Source: Pseudolabrys sp.
Lineage (GTDB): Bacteria > Pseudomonadota > Alphaproteobacteria > Rhizobiales > Xanthobacteraceae
Assembly (NCBI GenBank): GCA_026125895.1
Contig: JAHCKG010000010.1
Span: 78,652-142,651 of the forward strand
Direction of reading: 5' to 3'
Length of the DNA: 64,000 nt
A program made the position numbers and the translations under genes. Of the stretch, positions 8,918-17,298 are shown one piece after another. The stretch's first letter is position 1, and each line of letters starts with the position of its first letter. The notes beneath the pieces were generated by a model. That model saw only the letters and a list, made by a program, of their open reading frames with translations, did no database searches and was not told the DNA's origin.

Positions 8918-9862
8918 TCAGCGCCCGACCTTGCCCAATTCCTCGGCCAATTCCGGCAGTGCCGTGTAGAGGTCGGCAACCAGGCCGTAATCGGCGACCT
9001 GGAAGATCGGCGCCTCTTCGTCCTTGTTGATCGCGACGATGACCTTGGAGTCCTTCATGCCGGCGAGATGCTGGATCGCGCCGGAAATGCCGACGGCGAT
9101 GTAAAGCTCCGGCGCCACAACCTTGCCGGTCTGGCCCACCTGCCAGTCGTTCGGCGCATAGCCGGCATCGACCGCGGCGCGCGAGGCACCCATCGCGGCG
9201 CCGAGCTTGTCGGCGACCGGCTCGATGTACTTGGTGAAGTTCTCGCGGTTCTGCATCGCCCGGCCGCCGGAGATGATGATCTTGGCCGAGGTGAGCTCGG
9301 GACGATCCGACTTCGACAGTTCCTCGCCGACGAAGGACGACAGGCCGGGATCGGCCGCGGCGTTGACGTTCTCGACCGAAGCCGAGCCACCTTCGCCCGC
9401 CGCCTGGAAGGTCGAGGTGCGCACCGTGATCACCTTCTTGGCGTCCAGCGACTTCACGGTCTGAATGGCGTTGCCGGCATAGATCGGCCGCTCGAACGTG
9501 TCGGGCGAAACGACCTTCATAACTTCGGAGATCTGCATGACGTCGAGCAGCGCGGCGACGCGCGGCATCACGTTCTTGCCCGACGTGGTCGCCGGGGCGA
9601 CGAAGGCATCGTACTTTTCGGCGAGCGACACGATCAGCGCCGCCAGCGACTCGGCGAGTTGGTGCTCGTAGGCGGCCGCGTCGGCGATCAGCACCTTGGC
9701 GATGCCATCGAGCTTGGCGGTGGCATCAGCCGCGGCCTTGCAATCCTTGCCGGCGACGAGGACGTGCACGTCGCCGCCCAGCGCCTTGGCCGCGGTCAGC
9801 GCCTTGTTGGTGGCGTCCTTGATCGACTTGTTGTCGTGCTCGGCGAGAAGAAGCGTGGTCAT
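8918..9862 (-). CDS. etfA: Electron transfer flavoprotein, alpha subunit
   Basis: The alpha subunit of ETF, which carries electrons from acyl-CoA dehydrogenases to ETF:quinone oxidoreductase. The protein begins [11 protein letters not shown], the usual start; an upstream in-frame ATG adds seven atypical residues. The C-terminal FAD domain is complete: SGGRAM near residue 200, [28 protein letters not shown] near residue 250, and [21 protein letters not shown]. It follows etfB on the same strand, separated by about 140 bases that hold a palindromic repeat. Confidence 0.96.
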   Translation of the reverse strand: MTTLLLAEHDNKSIKDATNKALTAAKALGGDVHVLVAGKDCKAAADATAKLDGIAKVLIADAAAYEHQLAESLAALIVSLAEKYDAFVAPATTSGKNVMPRVAALLDVMQISEVMKVVSPDTFERPIYAGNAIQTVKSLDAKKVITVRTSTFQAAGEGGSASVENVNAAADPGLSSFVGEELSKSDRPELTSAKIIISGGRAMQNRENFTKYIEPVADKLGAAMGASRAAVDAGYAPNDWQVGQTGKVVAPELYIAVGISGAIQHLAGMKDSKVIVAINKDEEAPIFQVADYGLVADLYTALPELAEELGKVGR

Positions 9863-9887
9863 GTTCAGATTACTCCCGTGCACAACA

Positions 9888-9971
9888 CGTCATGCCCGGC
9901 CTTGTGCCGGGCATCCACGTCTTGACGGAGAAGAAAGGCGTGGATGGCCGGGACAAGCCCGGCCATGACGG
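9888..9971. repeat. Palindromic intergenic repeat (family 2)
   Basis: Lies between etfB and etfA. The ends CGTCATGCCCGGCC and GGCCATGACG are inverted complements, and inside are paired blocks around CATCCACG and CGTGGATGG. This is the common GTCATGCCCGGC-type repeat of rhizobial genomes. It could fold in the etf transcript. Confidence 0.7.
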
Positions 9972-10001
9972 AGGGAAGAACTGCGTCAGAGCGAAGGGGC
10001 A

Positions 10002-10751
10002 TCAGATAACTCCCGCTTCGTTCTTCAGCTTATCGACGAGTTCGGCAACCGAGCCGACCTTGACGCCGGCCTTGCGTCCCGACGGTTCGGTGGTCTTGAC
10101 CACTTCCAGGCGCGGCTTGGTGTCGACGCCGTAGTCGGCGGCGGTTTTCTCGTCGATCGGCTTCTTCTTCGCCTTCATGATGTTCGGCAGCGACGCGTAA
10201 CGCGGCTCGTTGAGGCGGAGATCGGTGGTGACAATCGCGGGCGCTTTCAGCTTCACGGTCTGCAAGCCGCCATCGACTTCGCGCGTGACGCTGATGCTGT
10301 CGCCGTCGATGGCGAGCTTCGAGGCGAAGGTGCCCTGCGCCCAGCCGAGCAAGGCGGCAAGCATCTGGCCGGTCTGGTTTGAGTCATCGTCGATCGCCTG
10401 CTTGCCGAGAATGACAAGGCCGGGCTGTTCGGCTTCGACGATCTTCTTGAGAAGCTTGGCGACGGCGAGCGGCTCGACGACACCCTCGGCTTTCACCAAG
10501 ATGCCGCGGTCGGCGCCCATCGCCAGCGCGGTGCGGATCGTCTCGGAGGCTTGCTGCGGCCCGATGGAGACGGCGACGATTTCGGTCGCCTTGCCGGCTT
10601 CCTTCAGCCGGATCGCCTCTTCCACGGCGATCTCGTCGAAGGGGTTCATCGACATCTTGATGTTGGCGAGCTCGACGCCCGAGCCATCCGCCTTGACGCG
10701 AATTTTGACGTTGTAATCGACGACCCGCTTCACGGGCACCAGAATCTTCAT
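10002..10751 (-). CDS. etfB: Electron transfer flavoprotein, beta subunit
   Basis: The AMP-binding beta subunit of ETF, 249 aa. It opens with [17 protein letters not shown], contains [16 protein letters not shown] near residue 36 and the beta-subunit signature region [26 protein letters not shown] near residue 175. It pairs with etfA downstream on the same strand, forming a heterodimer that accepts electrons from acyl-CoA and other dehydrogenases. The neighbouring 3-hydroxybutyryl-CoA dehydrogenase gene supports a role in beta-oxidation. Confidence 0.96.
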   Translation of the reverse strand: MKILVPVKRVVDYNVKIRVKADGSGVELANIKMSMNPFDEIAVEEAIRLKEAGKATEIVAVSIGPQQASETIRTALAMGADRGILVKAEGVVEPLAVAKLLKKIVEAEQPGLVILGKQAIDDDSNQTGQMLAALLGWAQGTFASKLAIDGDSISVTREVDGGLQTVKLKAPAIVTTDLRLNEPRYASLPNIMKAKKKPIDEKTAADYGVDTKPRLEVVKTTEPSGRKAGVKVGSVAELVDKLKNEAGVI

Positions 10752-10892
10752 AATGCTATTCCCATCGGGGCTTTTCGGGAAAACGGCCGGAACCTAAAGG
10801 CCGCCGCGCCGGCATGTCAACGCTTATGCTGCGTTGCACGCTGCGGCATCGAGGTTTTGCCGGGAGTTTAGATCCAATTTGCAGGGATATCG

Positions 10893-11465
10893 TCAGCGGT
10901 TCTGCCCCGGCTGCCACAACACATCTTTCGCGCCTTTGTCGTTGGCGTAACGGCCCGCAACGAAAAGGTAGTCCGACAGCCGGTTCACGTATTTGAGCGA
11001 CGGCTCGGAAACGCCGTCCTGATCGGTATCACGTAGCTTGACCATGATGCGCTCGGCGCGCCGGCACACCGTGCGCGCCAGGTGCAGATAGGCCGAAGCC
11101 GCACTGCCGCCCGGCAGGATAAATGATTTGAGCGGCGTCAGTTCCGCATTAAGCCGGTCGATCTCGCCCTCGAGCCAGGTCACCTGGGCGTCGGTGACCG
11201 TGAGACGGGCGCCGCCGGGGCCTTTTTCGGCGAGGCACAGATCGGCCTCGACGTCGAACAGATCGTTTTGGATACGACCGAGGGCGGCATCGAACGCCTT
11301 GTCGGCGGCGGTATGCAGGCGGACGAGGCCGATCACGGCATTGGCCTCGTCCAGCGTGCCGTAAGCCTCGACCCGCAAGTCGTATTTCTTCCGCCGCGCG
11401 CCGGAGCCGAGCGCGGTCGTGCCGTCGTCGCCGGTCCGTGTGTAGATGCGGTTGAGAACGACCAT
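10893..11465 (-). CDS. Cob(I)alamin adenosyltransferase, PduO type
   Basis: Transfers the adenosyl group of ATP to cob(I)alamin to give coenzyme B12. The 190-aa protein carries the PduO-type ATP-binding start RIYTRTGDDGTTALG, the EAYGTLDEANAVIGL helix, and the C-terminal RTVCRRAERIM and YVNRLSDYLFVAGRY motifs. MVVLNRIYTRTG (11465) is the family start; the longer frame with a histidine-rich lead comes from the upstream gene's 3' end. The gene follows the small twin-TM gene and precedes etfB on the same strand. Confidence 0.94.
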   Translation of the reverse strand: MVVLNRIYTRTGDDGTTALGSGARRKKYDLRVEAYGTLDEANAVIGLVRLHTAADKAFDAALGRIQNDLFDVEADLCLAEKGPGGARLTVTDAQVTWLEGEIDRLNAELTPLKSFILPGGSAASAYLHLARTVCRRAERIMVKLRDTDQDGVSEPSLKYVNRLSDYLFVAGRYANDKGAKDVLWQPGQNR

Positions 11466-11491
11466 GGGGCTCCTTTGGGCGTTCGGCGCAA

Positions 11492-11686
11492 TCAGCCGCG
11501 CATGACCCAGATGGTGAACATGATGATGATGATGGCGACGAATTGCAGCAACACGCGCCACCGCATCAGGCTCTGCGAACGGTTCGGCGAGCCGCCCCGC
11601 ATCATGTTCATGAGGCCGAGCATAAGCACGACGGCCACCGCGATGATCGCGGCCGGCACCAGATAATGGGAGAGAATGTCGGACAT
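11492..11686 (-). CDS. Twin-transmembrane small protein (HIG1-like)
   Basis: A 64-aa integral membrane protein with two transmembrane helices (residues about 6-27 and 45-62) joined by a short positively charged loop containing MRGGSPNRSQSLMRWRVLLQ. The size, topology and the SQ-LMRWRV pattern match the HIG1/twin-TM proteins found upstream of the PduO adenosyltransferase in many alphaproteobacteria. Some HIG1 proteins modulate cytochrome oxidase supercomplexes; whether this one does is unknown. The start at 11686 was chosen because the longer frame extends over the divergent gene's promoter. Confidence 0.8.
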   Translation of the reverse strand: MSDILSHYLVPAAIIAVAVVLMLGLMNMMRGGSPNRSQSLMRWRVLLQFVAIIIIMFTIWVMRG

Positions 11687-11817
11687 GCCGGGCCTATTAG
11701 CACCCTCGCCCGGAGCCTGCCAGCACAGCCCAGCCATGAGGATCTGCGCTCCGGATTCGCCATATAGTTGCATTTGTGATTTATTGGTTGTGGAGGGGCG
11801 GCTGTCGGGGTGGGGCA

Positions 11818-13827
11818 ATGCGGCCTGGGTGGGAGACCGGGATACCAGTACGGCTGGCCGCATCCCGGCCCGAGCCCGGCGAGGCCTGTCCGGAGCTCGC
11901 CTGTATCCGCCGCCGCCTGCCGCGGCACGCGCTGGCCTGGGCCGAACTCCGCGCCGAACGGCTGGGCCTCGGCGCCGACCGGGCCCTGATCAGCGCCGGG
12001 CTTTTGGATGAAGAAACCTATATCCGCGCGCTCGCCCAAGACCTCGGTATCGTCTTCGAGTCGCTCGAGACGGCGGAGCGGCGGCAGTGTCTGCTTTCCG
12101 ACGATGAATTCGCGGCAAAGGCTGCTTCCGGGCTGCTGCCGCTAGCGGACGGCGACAGTGAGGTGACGGTTATCGCACCACGAGGTACCGGGGCTCGAGG
12201 CCTGGTGCGGCTGATCCAGAGCGATCCCGCCCTCGCCGCCCGCGTTCGTCTGACGACGGCACGGCGATTGAACGGCTTTCTGCTGCGCGCCGGTGGCGAT
12301 GCCTTCAGCCGTCAGGCGACGGAGTCGCTGAAAAGACGGTGGCCCGCCTTGTCGGCAGCCTCATCCCGCGGCTTCAGCATCCCGCTTGCCGTGCTCGCTT
12401 CATCTTTCGTGATCGCGGCAGTGCTGGTGCCGGACACGGTGCAGTTGGCCGTCGAACTGATGCTGTCGGCGGCCTTCCTGGCATGGCTCGGGTTGCGTCT
12501 GATCGGCGCCGTCGTCGGTTCGTCGCGTCCATTGCCCGATATCGACCTGCCGGATCGTGAACTGCCGACCTACAGCGTGATCGCCGCAGTGTACCGCGAA
12601 GCAAGGTCTGTCGATGCGCTGCTCGCCGCCATCGAACGTCTCGACTATCCGGCGGAGAAGCTCGACGTCATCATTGCCGTCGAGGCCGACGATGTTGAAA
12701 CACGAGAGGCGCTCAAAGCGGCGAAGAGGCGCCTGCCGTTCTCGATGATCGAGGTGCCGCCGGGCGGGCCGCGCACCAAACCGAAGGCGCTCAATGTTGC
12801 ACTCCCTTTCGCGCGCGGTACGTTCACCGTCGTTTACGACGCCGAAGATCGGCCCGAGCCGGGGCAGCTACGTCTTGCTTTACGAGCCTTCCTCAACGGC
12901 AACCGCAATCTCGCCTGCGTGCAGGCACGGCTGTGCATCGACAACACCGCCGACGGCTGGCTGGCGCGCTATTTCACCGCTGAGTACGCCGCGCAATTCG
13001 ATGTCTTCCTGCCGGGACTGGCGCGGCTGCACATTCCGCTGCCGCTCGGCGGCTCATCCAATCATTTTCACACCGCGACCTTGCGCAAGGTCGGCGCTTG
13101 GGATCCGTACAATGTCACGGAAGACGCCGATCTCGGCATGCGGCTGGCGCGACTTGGATATCGCGCGGCAATGATCGAATCGACCACCTACGAGGAAGCC
13201 CCTGCCCGGCCTGCCGCGTGGCTCCGCCAGCGCACCCGTTGGTTCAAGGGTTGGATGCAGACCTGGTTCGTTCACATGCGCCAGCCCCGGCAGCTCTGGC
13301 GCGATCTTGGCCCTGCCGGCTTCGTCGCCTTCAATCTGATGATCGGCGGCATGGCGCTCGCGGCGCTGGTGCATCCGGTCTTCGCTGCTGCGCTGATCTA
13401 TCGCATCGCCTGGAGCGATACGTTGACGACCGCAGACAAAGAGTCGCTCGTTTTCCTGGGCATGTTTTACAGCCTCACGGCCATGTGCGGCTATGCGACC
13501 TCGGCTTATCTCGGCTGGCTTGGGCTGGCGCGACGCGGCCTGTCGTCGTCCGCCTGGGTCCTGCTGCTCACGCCGGTGCACTGGATGCTGCTGTCGGCGG
13601 CCGCGTGGCGCGCAGTCTATCAACTCTTCGCCAATCCCTTCGCCTGGGAAAAAACAGAGCACGGCCTCGCCCGCACCTCGCAGCGCGCCAGACGGCTGGC
13701 GCGCGCCTTGAGCGGACTGGAGCGCGATCTGCAGCAGGCGCGAGAACGCGGCAGGCTGCCGCGCATCGACGACGCGGCTACAGATACTTCTTCAGGTCGG
13801 CGGCGGCCTCTTCGGGAGTCCGCTTGA
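11818..13827 (+). CDS. GT2 family processive glycosyltransferase with GspE-N-like domain
   Basis: A membrane glycosyltransferase of about 669 aa. Residues about 25-170 resemble the N-terminal domain of type II secretion ATPases (GspE-N/MshEN), which in some proteins binds c-di-GMP. Two TM helices follow, then a cytosolic GT2 domain (about 240-480) with SVIAAVYREA, VYDAEDRPEP (D,D nucleotide-sugar site), EDADLGMRL (general base) and QRTRWFKGW (QxxRW acceptor motif of processive synthases). Three or four C-terminal TM helices complete it. The product is probably an exopolysaccharide, but the sugar is unknown. ATG 11818 follows a GGTGGGG stretch; an ATT-rich upstream ATG (11776) has no site. The 3' end overlaps the convergent SCO gene by 50 bases. 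Confidence 0.85.
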   Translation: MRPGWETGIPVRLAASRPEPGEACPELACIRRRLPRHALAWAELRAERLGLGADRALISAGLLDEETYIRALAQDLGIVFESLETAERRQCLLSDDEFAAKAASGLLPLADGDSEVTVIAPRGTGARGLVRLIQSDPALAARVRLTTARRLNGFLLRAGGDAFSRQATESLKRRWPALSAASSRGFSIPLAVLASSFVIAAVLVPDTVQLAVELMLSAAFLAWLGLRLIGAVVGSSRPLPDIDLPDRELPTYSVIAAVYREARSVDALLAAIERLDYPAEKLDVIIAVEADDVETREALKAAKRRLPFSMIEVPPGGPRTKPKALNVALPFARGTFTVVYDAEDRPEPGQLRLALRAFLNGNRNLACVQARLCIDNTADGWLARYFTAEYAAQFDVFLPGLARLHIPLPLGGSSNHFHTATLRKVGAWDPYNVTEDADLGMRLARLGYRAAMIESTTYEEAPARPAAWLRQRTRWFKGWMQTWFVHMRQPRQLWRDLGPAGFVAFNLMIGGMALAALVHPVFAAALIYRIAWSDTLTTADKESLVFLGMFYSLTAMCGYATSAYLGWLGLARRGLSSSAWVLLLTPVHWMLLSAAAWRAVYQLFANPFAWEKTEHGLARTSQRARRLARALSGLERDLQQARERGRLPRIDDAATDTSSGRRRPLRESA

Positions 13828-14380
13828 GATTGAACGGAGCAACGAACCGGCCCTGTTTATCCATCAGATAGACCATCGCGGTGTGATCCATCGAATAGTC
13901 GTCGCCTTTGCCGGTCGGAACTTTCTTTGCGTAAACCCGGTAAGCCTTCTCCGCGGCATCGATCGCGGCGCGGTCGCCGGTCGCCGCCATCAGGCGCGGA
14001 TCGAAACTGGACAGATAGTCCTTCATCACGGCCGGCGTGTCGCGCTCGGGATCGACGGTGATGAACAAGGCTCCGGTGCGGTCAGCGTCCTTGCCCATGG
14101 CGCGGAACATCTCCGACACTTCAAACAAGGTGGTCGGGCACACGTCCGGGCAATGCGTATAGCCGAAGAAGACGAGCCACGGCTTGCCCTTGAAATCCTG
14201 ATCGGTGATCGGCTTGTTGTTCTGATCGACAAGCTTGAACGGGCCACCGACGGCCGACGCGGTCGATACGCTCGACGCGCCGAAATTACCGGTCACATAC
14301 CAGAGCGCCCCGAGAAACACGCCGAGCCCGGTCAGGAAAGCGGCAGCGACGAGAAGCATATGATTGGCGCGGGACGTCAT
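13778..14380 (-). CDS. SCO1/SenC family copper chaperone
   Basis: A membrane-anchored periplasmic protein of 200 aa that delivers copper to the CuA site of cytochrome c oxidase subunit II. One TM helix (about residues 8-31) is followed by a thioredoxin-like fold with the copper-binding CPDVC motif in FGYTHCPDVCPTTLFE (about residue 80). The third ligand, histidine, is in DYSMDHTAMVYLMD near residue 165. The family start MTSRANHMLLV was taken (14380). A small membrane protein gene lies directly upstream. TlpA at 4801-5481 is the known reductant of the SCO homologue in Bradyrhizobium, so the two may work together. Confidence 0.92.
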   Translation of the reverse strand: MTSRANHMLLVAAAFLTGLGVFLGALWYVTGNFGASSVSTASAVGGPFKLVDQNNKPITDQDFKGKPWLVFFGYTHCPDVCPTTLFEVSEMFRAMGKDADRTGALFITVDPERDTPAVMKDYLSSFDPRLMAATGDRAAIDAAEKAYRVYAKKVPTGKGDDYSMDHTAMVYLMDKQGRFVAPFNLKRTPEEAAADLKKYL

Positions 14381-14414
14381 GGCATTTCCAGTGCGGGAAA
14401 ATTTCCAGGCGGGA

Positions 14415-14573
14415 TCAGAAGCAGGCGGCGAAGCCGGTCCGAACCATCTCGAAAAAGACGGCGGTACCGAAATATGCCCAGAGGCCCAAGGTCGCAGCGA
14501 CAACCGCTCCGCCCAGGAGCGAAGCGAGCAGCGTGGGCCACGAAATGGCCGGGATCGAGGCAGTCGCGCGCAT
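14415..14573 (-). CDS. Small single-TM protein upstream of SCO
   Basis: A 52-aa protein below most ORF length limits. It has one strong transmembrane helix (LLASLLGGAVVAATLGLWAY) followed by FFEMVRTGFAACF. ATG 14573 follows GGGA at six bases; an ATG four codons upstream (14585) is also in frame but lacks a good site. It sits 34 bases upstream of the SCO gene on the same strand, which suggests co-expression and perhaps a part in oxidase assembly; that is inference only. An overlapping 114-aa frame in the same region looks like a shadow. Confidence 0.5.
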   Translation of the reverse strand: MRATASIPAISWPTLLASLLGGAVVAATLGLWAYFGTAVFFEMVRTGFAACF

Positions 14574-14785
14574 ATCCGTTCCCATATTGGGACACCGTTT
14601 TCCTCAGATAAACATCCAACCGCGCCGCGGCAACTATCGCGACGGGGTGGCCGCCGGCGTTAACCATATCAGCAGTGCATGGCTCATAAAATGCGGCTTT
14701 TTGGGACTTCCGTTGACTCAAAAGGTTAAAGCCGCAATGAATGGATCAGGCATCTTAATAATTTCTGCCCCCTCAGGAGCTTGTT

Positions 14786-15670
14786 ATGCGTAGCGCGTTG
14801 GCCCTTCTTGTCGCGATCTCGATGTCCGCCGCAGGGACTGCGGCAGTGGCTCAGAACGCCCCGGCACCTGCTGCGACGCCGGCGAAGTGCGATAACCCGA
14901 ACGCGCTCGGCGTGACGCGCGTCGTTCAGATCGACACCACCGGCGCCCCGGGCTTCGGCTTCGAACACTTCAAAGCCTATGACTTCCTGCGCGATCACGA
15001 AGTCGTGCTCACCTTCGACGACGGCCCGTGGCCGGGTCATACGCCCGATGTGCTCAAGGCGCTCGCCGACCAGTGCACCAAGGCGCTGTTCTTCCCGATC
15101 GGCAAGCATGCCGGCTATCACCCGGAAATCCTCAAGCGCGTCGCCGCCGAGGGTCACACCATCGGTTCGCACACCTGGTCGCACAAGGACCTGTCGCGCC
15201 TGACGCAGCAGGAAGCCGTTGACGAGTTCGAAAAGGGCGTCGCCGCGGTGAGCATCGCGCTCGGCAACAAGCCTACCGCGCCGTTCTTCCGCTTCCCGGC
15301 GCTGCGTCACCCGCCGGAAATGATGAAGTACATGGCCGATCGCAATGTCGGCATCTTCTCGACCGACCTCGACTCCTTCGACTTCAAGACGCGCAAGCCG
15401 GAGCAGGTCGTCGCCAATGTGATGAAGAAGCTGGAGAAGAACGGCAAGGGCATCATCCTGATGCACGACTTCCAGCAGGCCACCGCCAAGGCCGCGCCGG
15501 AACTCCTGAAGCGCCTCAAAGACGGCGGCTACAAGGTGGTGCAGATCACCGGCAAGACCCCGCTCGAGCCGAAGAAGGAATATGTCGACATGGTGATCAA
15601 AGAGATGGGCGGCGGCCTCGACGAAGCCCGGCCGATGTCGAGCGTGATCAAGACGATCAAGGAAAACTGA
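14786..15670 (+). CDS. Secreted polysaccharide deacetylase (NodB homology)
   Basis: A 294-aa exported carbohydrate esterase family 4 protein. A Sec signal peptide (residues 1-22, ending AVAQ) precedes the NodB domain. The catalytic set is visible: TFDDGP (general base and metal Asp) near residue 77, HTIGSHTWSHKDL with the two metal histidines near residue 130, FFRFPALRHPP, and IILMHDF near residue 230. The substrate could be peptidoglycan, chitin-like or exopolysaccharide N-acetyl groups. AGGAG lies eight bases before the start, and a strong terminator hairpin follows the stop, so it is monocistronic. Confidence 0.9.
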   Translation: MRSALALLVAISMSAAGTAAVAQNAPAPAATPAKCDNPNALGVTRVVQIDTTGAPGFGFEHFKAYDFLRDHEVVLTFDDGPWPGHTPDVLKALADQCTKALFFPIGKHAGYHPEILKRVAAEGHTIGSHTWSHKDLSRLTQQEAVDEFEKGVAAVSIALGNKPTAPFFRFPALRHPPEMMKYMADRNVGIFSTDLDSFDFKTRKPEQVVANVMKKLEKNGKGIILMHDFQQATAKAAPELLKRLKDGGYKVVQITGKTPLEPKKEYVDMVIKEMGGGLDEARPMSSVIKTIKEN

Positions 15671-15704
15671 TTGGCGCTCTCGCCACAATTCAAGCTCTAA
15701 TAAT

Positions 15705-15744
15705 GACCGGCCGTGCGACGCCATCGCGCGGCCGGTCTTTTTTA
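15705..15744 (+). terminator. Rho-independent terminator of the deacetylase gene
   Basis: The arms GACCGGCCG and CGCGGCCGGTC form a GC-rich stem around a loop of about 13 bases. They are followed by a run of six T residues. It lies 35 bases after the stop codon. Confidence 0.85.
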
Positions 15745-15896
15745 GATATGGCAAAGCAACCCAGGCGAGCTTATCTGCGCTTGGGATAGGGAAATGCCCC
15801 TCCCTTGCCTTATCTCGGTATTTCGGATCAGACTTTGATCCGGCCTCGGCAACGAATCATCTATCCGGGGCCTTTAGTCACCTACAGGGGTTATCG

Positions 15897-16184
15897 ATGG
15901 AAGCAGAAGTCCGGAAACCTGTCCGGGCCACGAAGGACGCATCGCGAATGGCCACGATCAGCATGCCGAAGAAGGAAAAAGCCGCGGAACCGGAAGTGGC
16001 CAAGGCCAGCCAGTCGCGGCCGCCGTTGGCGCGCTTCCGACTTCAGGTTGACCGCCAGACCAAGGCGACCTTCGCCTCGCTCGACGAGGCCCGCACGGCC
16101 GGCAAGGCCATCAAGAAGGCCTTCCCCGTCGTTCAGGTGTCGATCTACGATGCCGAACAGAGCGCGCAGGCGAGCCTCGACTGA
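15897..16184 (+). CDS. Small conserved hypothetical protein
   Basis: A 95-aa soluble protein. The N-terminal half is charged (Lys/Glu/Ala) and probably disordered. The C-terminal half, RFRLQVDRQTKATF then GKAIKKAFPVVQVSIYD, looks like a compact alpha/beta fold. It is a pattern I associate with small proteins conserved in Bradyrhizobium relatives, with no known function. GGGG precedes the ATG by a few bases. It is transcribed away from the deacetylase terminator and converges on the TauE/SafE gene. Confidence 0.65.
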   Translation: MEAEVRKPVRATKDASRMATISMPKKEKAAEPEVAKASQSRPPLARFRLQVDRQTKATFASLDEARTAGKAIKKAFPVVQVSIYDAEQSAQASLD

Positions 16185-16254
16185 GGCTTCCGCGCAATCG
16201 CCGGCCTCCCATCGTCCTCTTTGAGGAGCGGCCCGTTGGCCGGCGCAGCGCCGA

Positions 16255-17085
16255 TCATTCGGCGGCGCGTCGGCTGAAAGCCGTAAACATGTCCGAAGCC
16301 GCGGTGGCATGGTCGTAGACCATGCGGCTGGCGACGATGAACAACGTCGTCGCCAGGATGAGCCGCAGCGCGCGCTCGGGCACGCGAATGGCGAAATAGC
16401 TGCCGACGAAGATGCCCGGCAGCGACCCGGCAAGCAGCGACATGATGATGTGCCAGTCGACCGAGCCGATCATCCAGTGGCCCATGCCGGCGATCAGTGT
16501 GAGCGGCACGGCGTGCGCGATGTCGGATCCCACGATCTTGATCATGGGCCGGCCCGGGTAAAGCAGCATCAGCGCAACGACGCCGATCGCGCCGGCGCCG
16601 ACTGACGAAATCGACACCAGCACGCCCAGCACTGCGCCAACCACGACGGTGATCACAGCGGTGCGCCGCTCGCTCAGTGCCGCAACATGAGCGCGGTACC
16701 AAACGATGATCGGCTGACCGAGCACCAGCACAAAGGCGGTGAGAAAAAGCGCAAAACCGAGCACCAGGGTGATCAGACTGCCGACGGCGTCGCTGTCGAG
16801 GTTCAGATGCGACAGCACCAGCAGCGTGACGCAGGTCGCCGGAATGCTGCCCGTCGCCAGACGGCGCACGATCCGCCAGTCAATGCTGCGGGCCAAACCG
16901 TGGACCATGCTACCGGCCGTTTTCGTCGCCGCAGCGTAAAGGAGATCGGTGCCGACAGCCGTTGCCGGATGAACTCCGAACAACAAGATCAGCAACGGCG
17001 TCATCAACGACCCGCCGCCGACGCCGGTCATGCCCACGAGCAAACCGACGGCAAATCCCGACAGCGAATACAGCGGATCGATCAT
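16255..17085 (-). CDS. TauE/SafE family sulfite/sulfonate permease
   Basis: An eight-helix inner-membrane protein of 276 aa (DUF81/TauE family), proposed to export sulfite or other organosulfur anions. The two internal repeats are visible: GFAVGLLVGMTGVGGGSLMTPLL near the N-terminus and the matching VLGVLVSISSVGAGAIGVVALMLLYP near residue 165. The start MIDPLYSL (17085) has a good GGAG site seven bases upstream; the longer frame would run into the promoter region of the divergent pfkB-type gene. No sulfur gene is next to it, so the substrate remains open. Confidence 0.88.
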   Translation of the reverse strand: MIDPLYSLSGFAVGLLVGMTGVGGGSLMTPLLILLFGVHPATAVGTDLLYAAATKTAGSMVHGLARSIDWRIVRRLATGSIPATCVTLLVLSHLNLDSDAVGSLITLVLGFALFLTAFVLVLGQPIIVWYRAHVAALSERRTAVITVVVGAVLGVLVSISSVGAGAIGVVALMLLYPGRPMIKIVGSDIAHAVPLTLIAGMGHWMIGSVDWHIIMSLLAGSLPGIFVGSYFAIRVPERALRLILATTLFIVASRMVYDHATAASDMFTAFSRRAAE

Positions 17086-17241
17086 CGACACTCCGTCGCC
17101 GCGGGAGGCGGCAGTCGATCTAACCATACTGGCGGGGAACGGCAATTGCGACGGCGCGTTGAAGAGCGTCAAATGGCGCTTGACAAGGGGCCAAGGAAAT
17201 TTTCGTTGAGATTTCTGCTGGAAATGCGATCAAAAAATACT

Positions 17242-17276
17242 CATTTCGTCCACAGTTGACCCGTAACGACGAAATG
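17242..17276. promoter_or_regulatory. Perfect inverted repeat upstream of the pfkB-type gene
   Basis: The 9-base arms CATTTCGTC (17242-17250) and GACGAAATG (17268-17276) are perfect inverted complements separated by 17 bases, ending 22 bases before the GTG start. This shape and position suggest a regulator-binding site; no regulator gene is adjacent. Confidence 0.5.
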
Positions 17277-17298
17277 TCACGCCAAACGGAAGCTCGCC

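Noticed and set aside
14377-14721. 114-codon frame upstream of the SCO gene
   Set aside because: Cys/Arg-rich with no plausible fold and overlapping a better TM protein frame.
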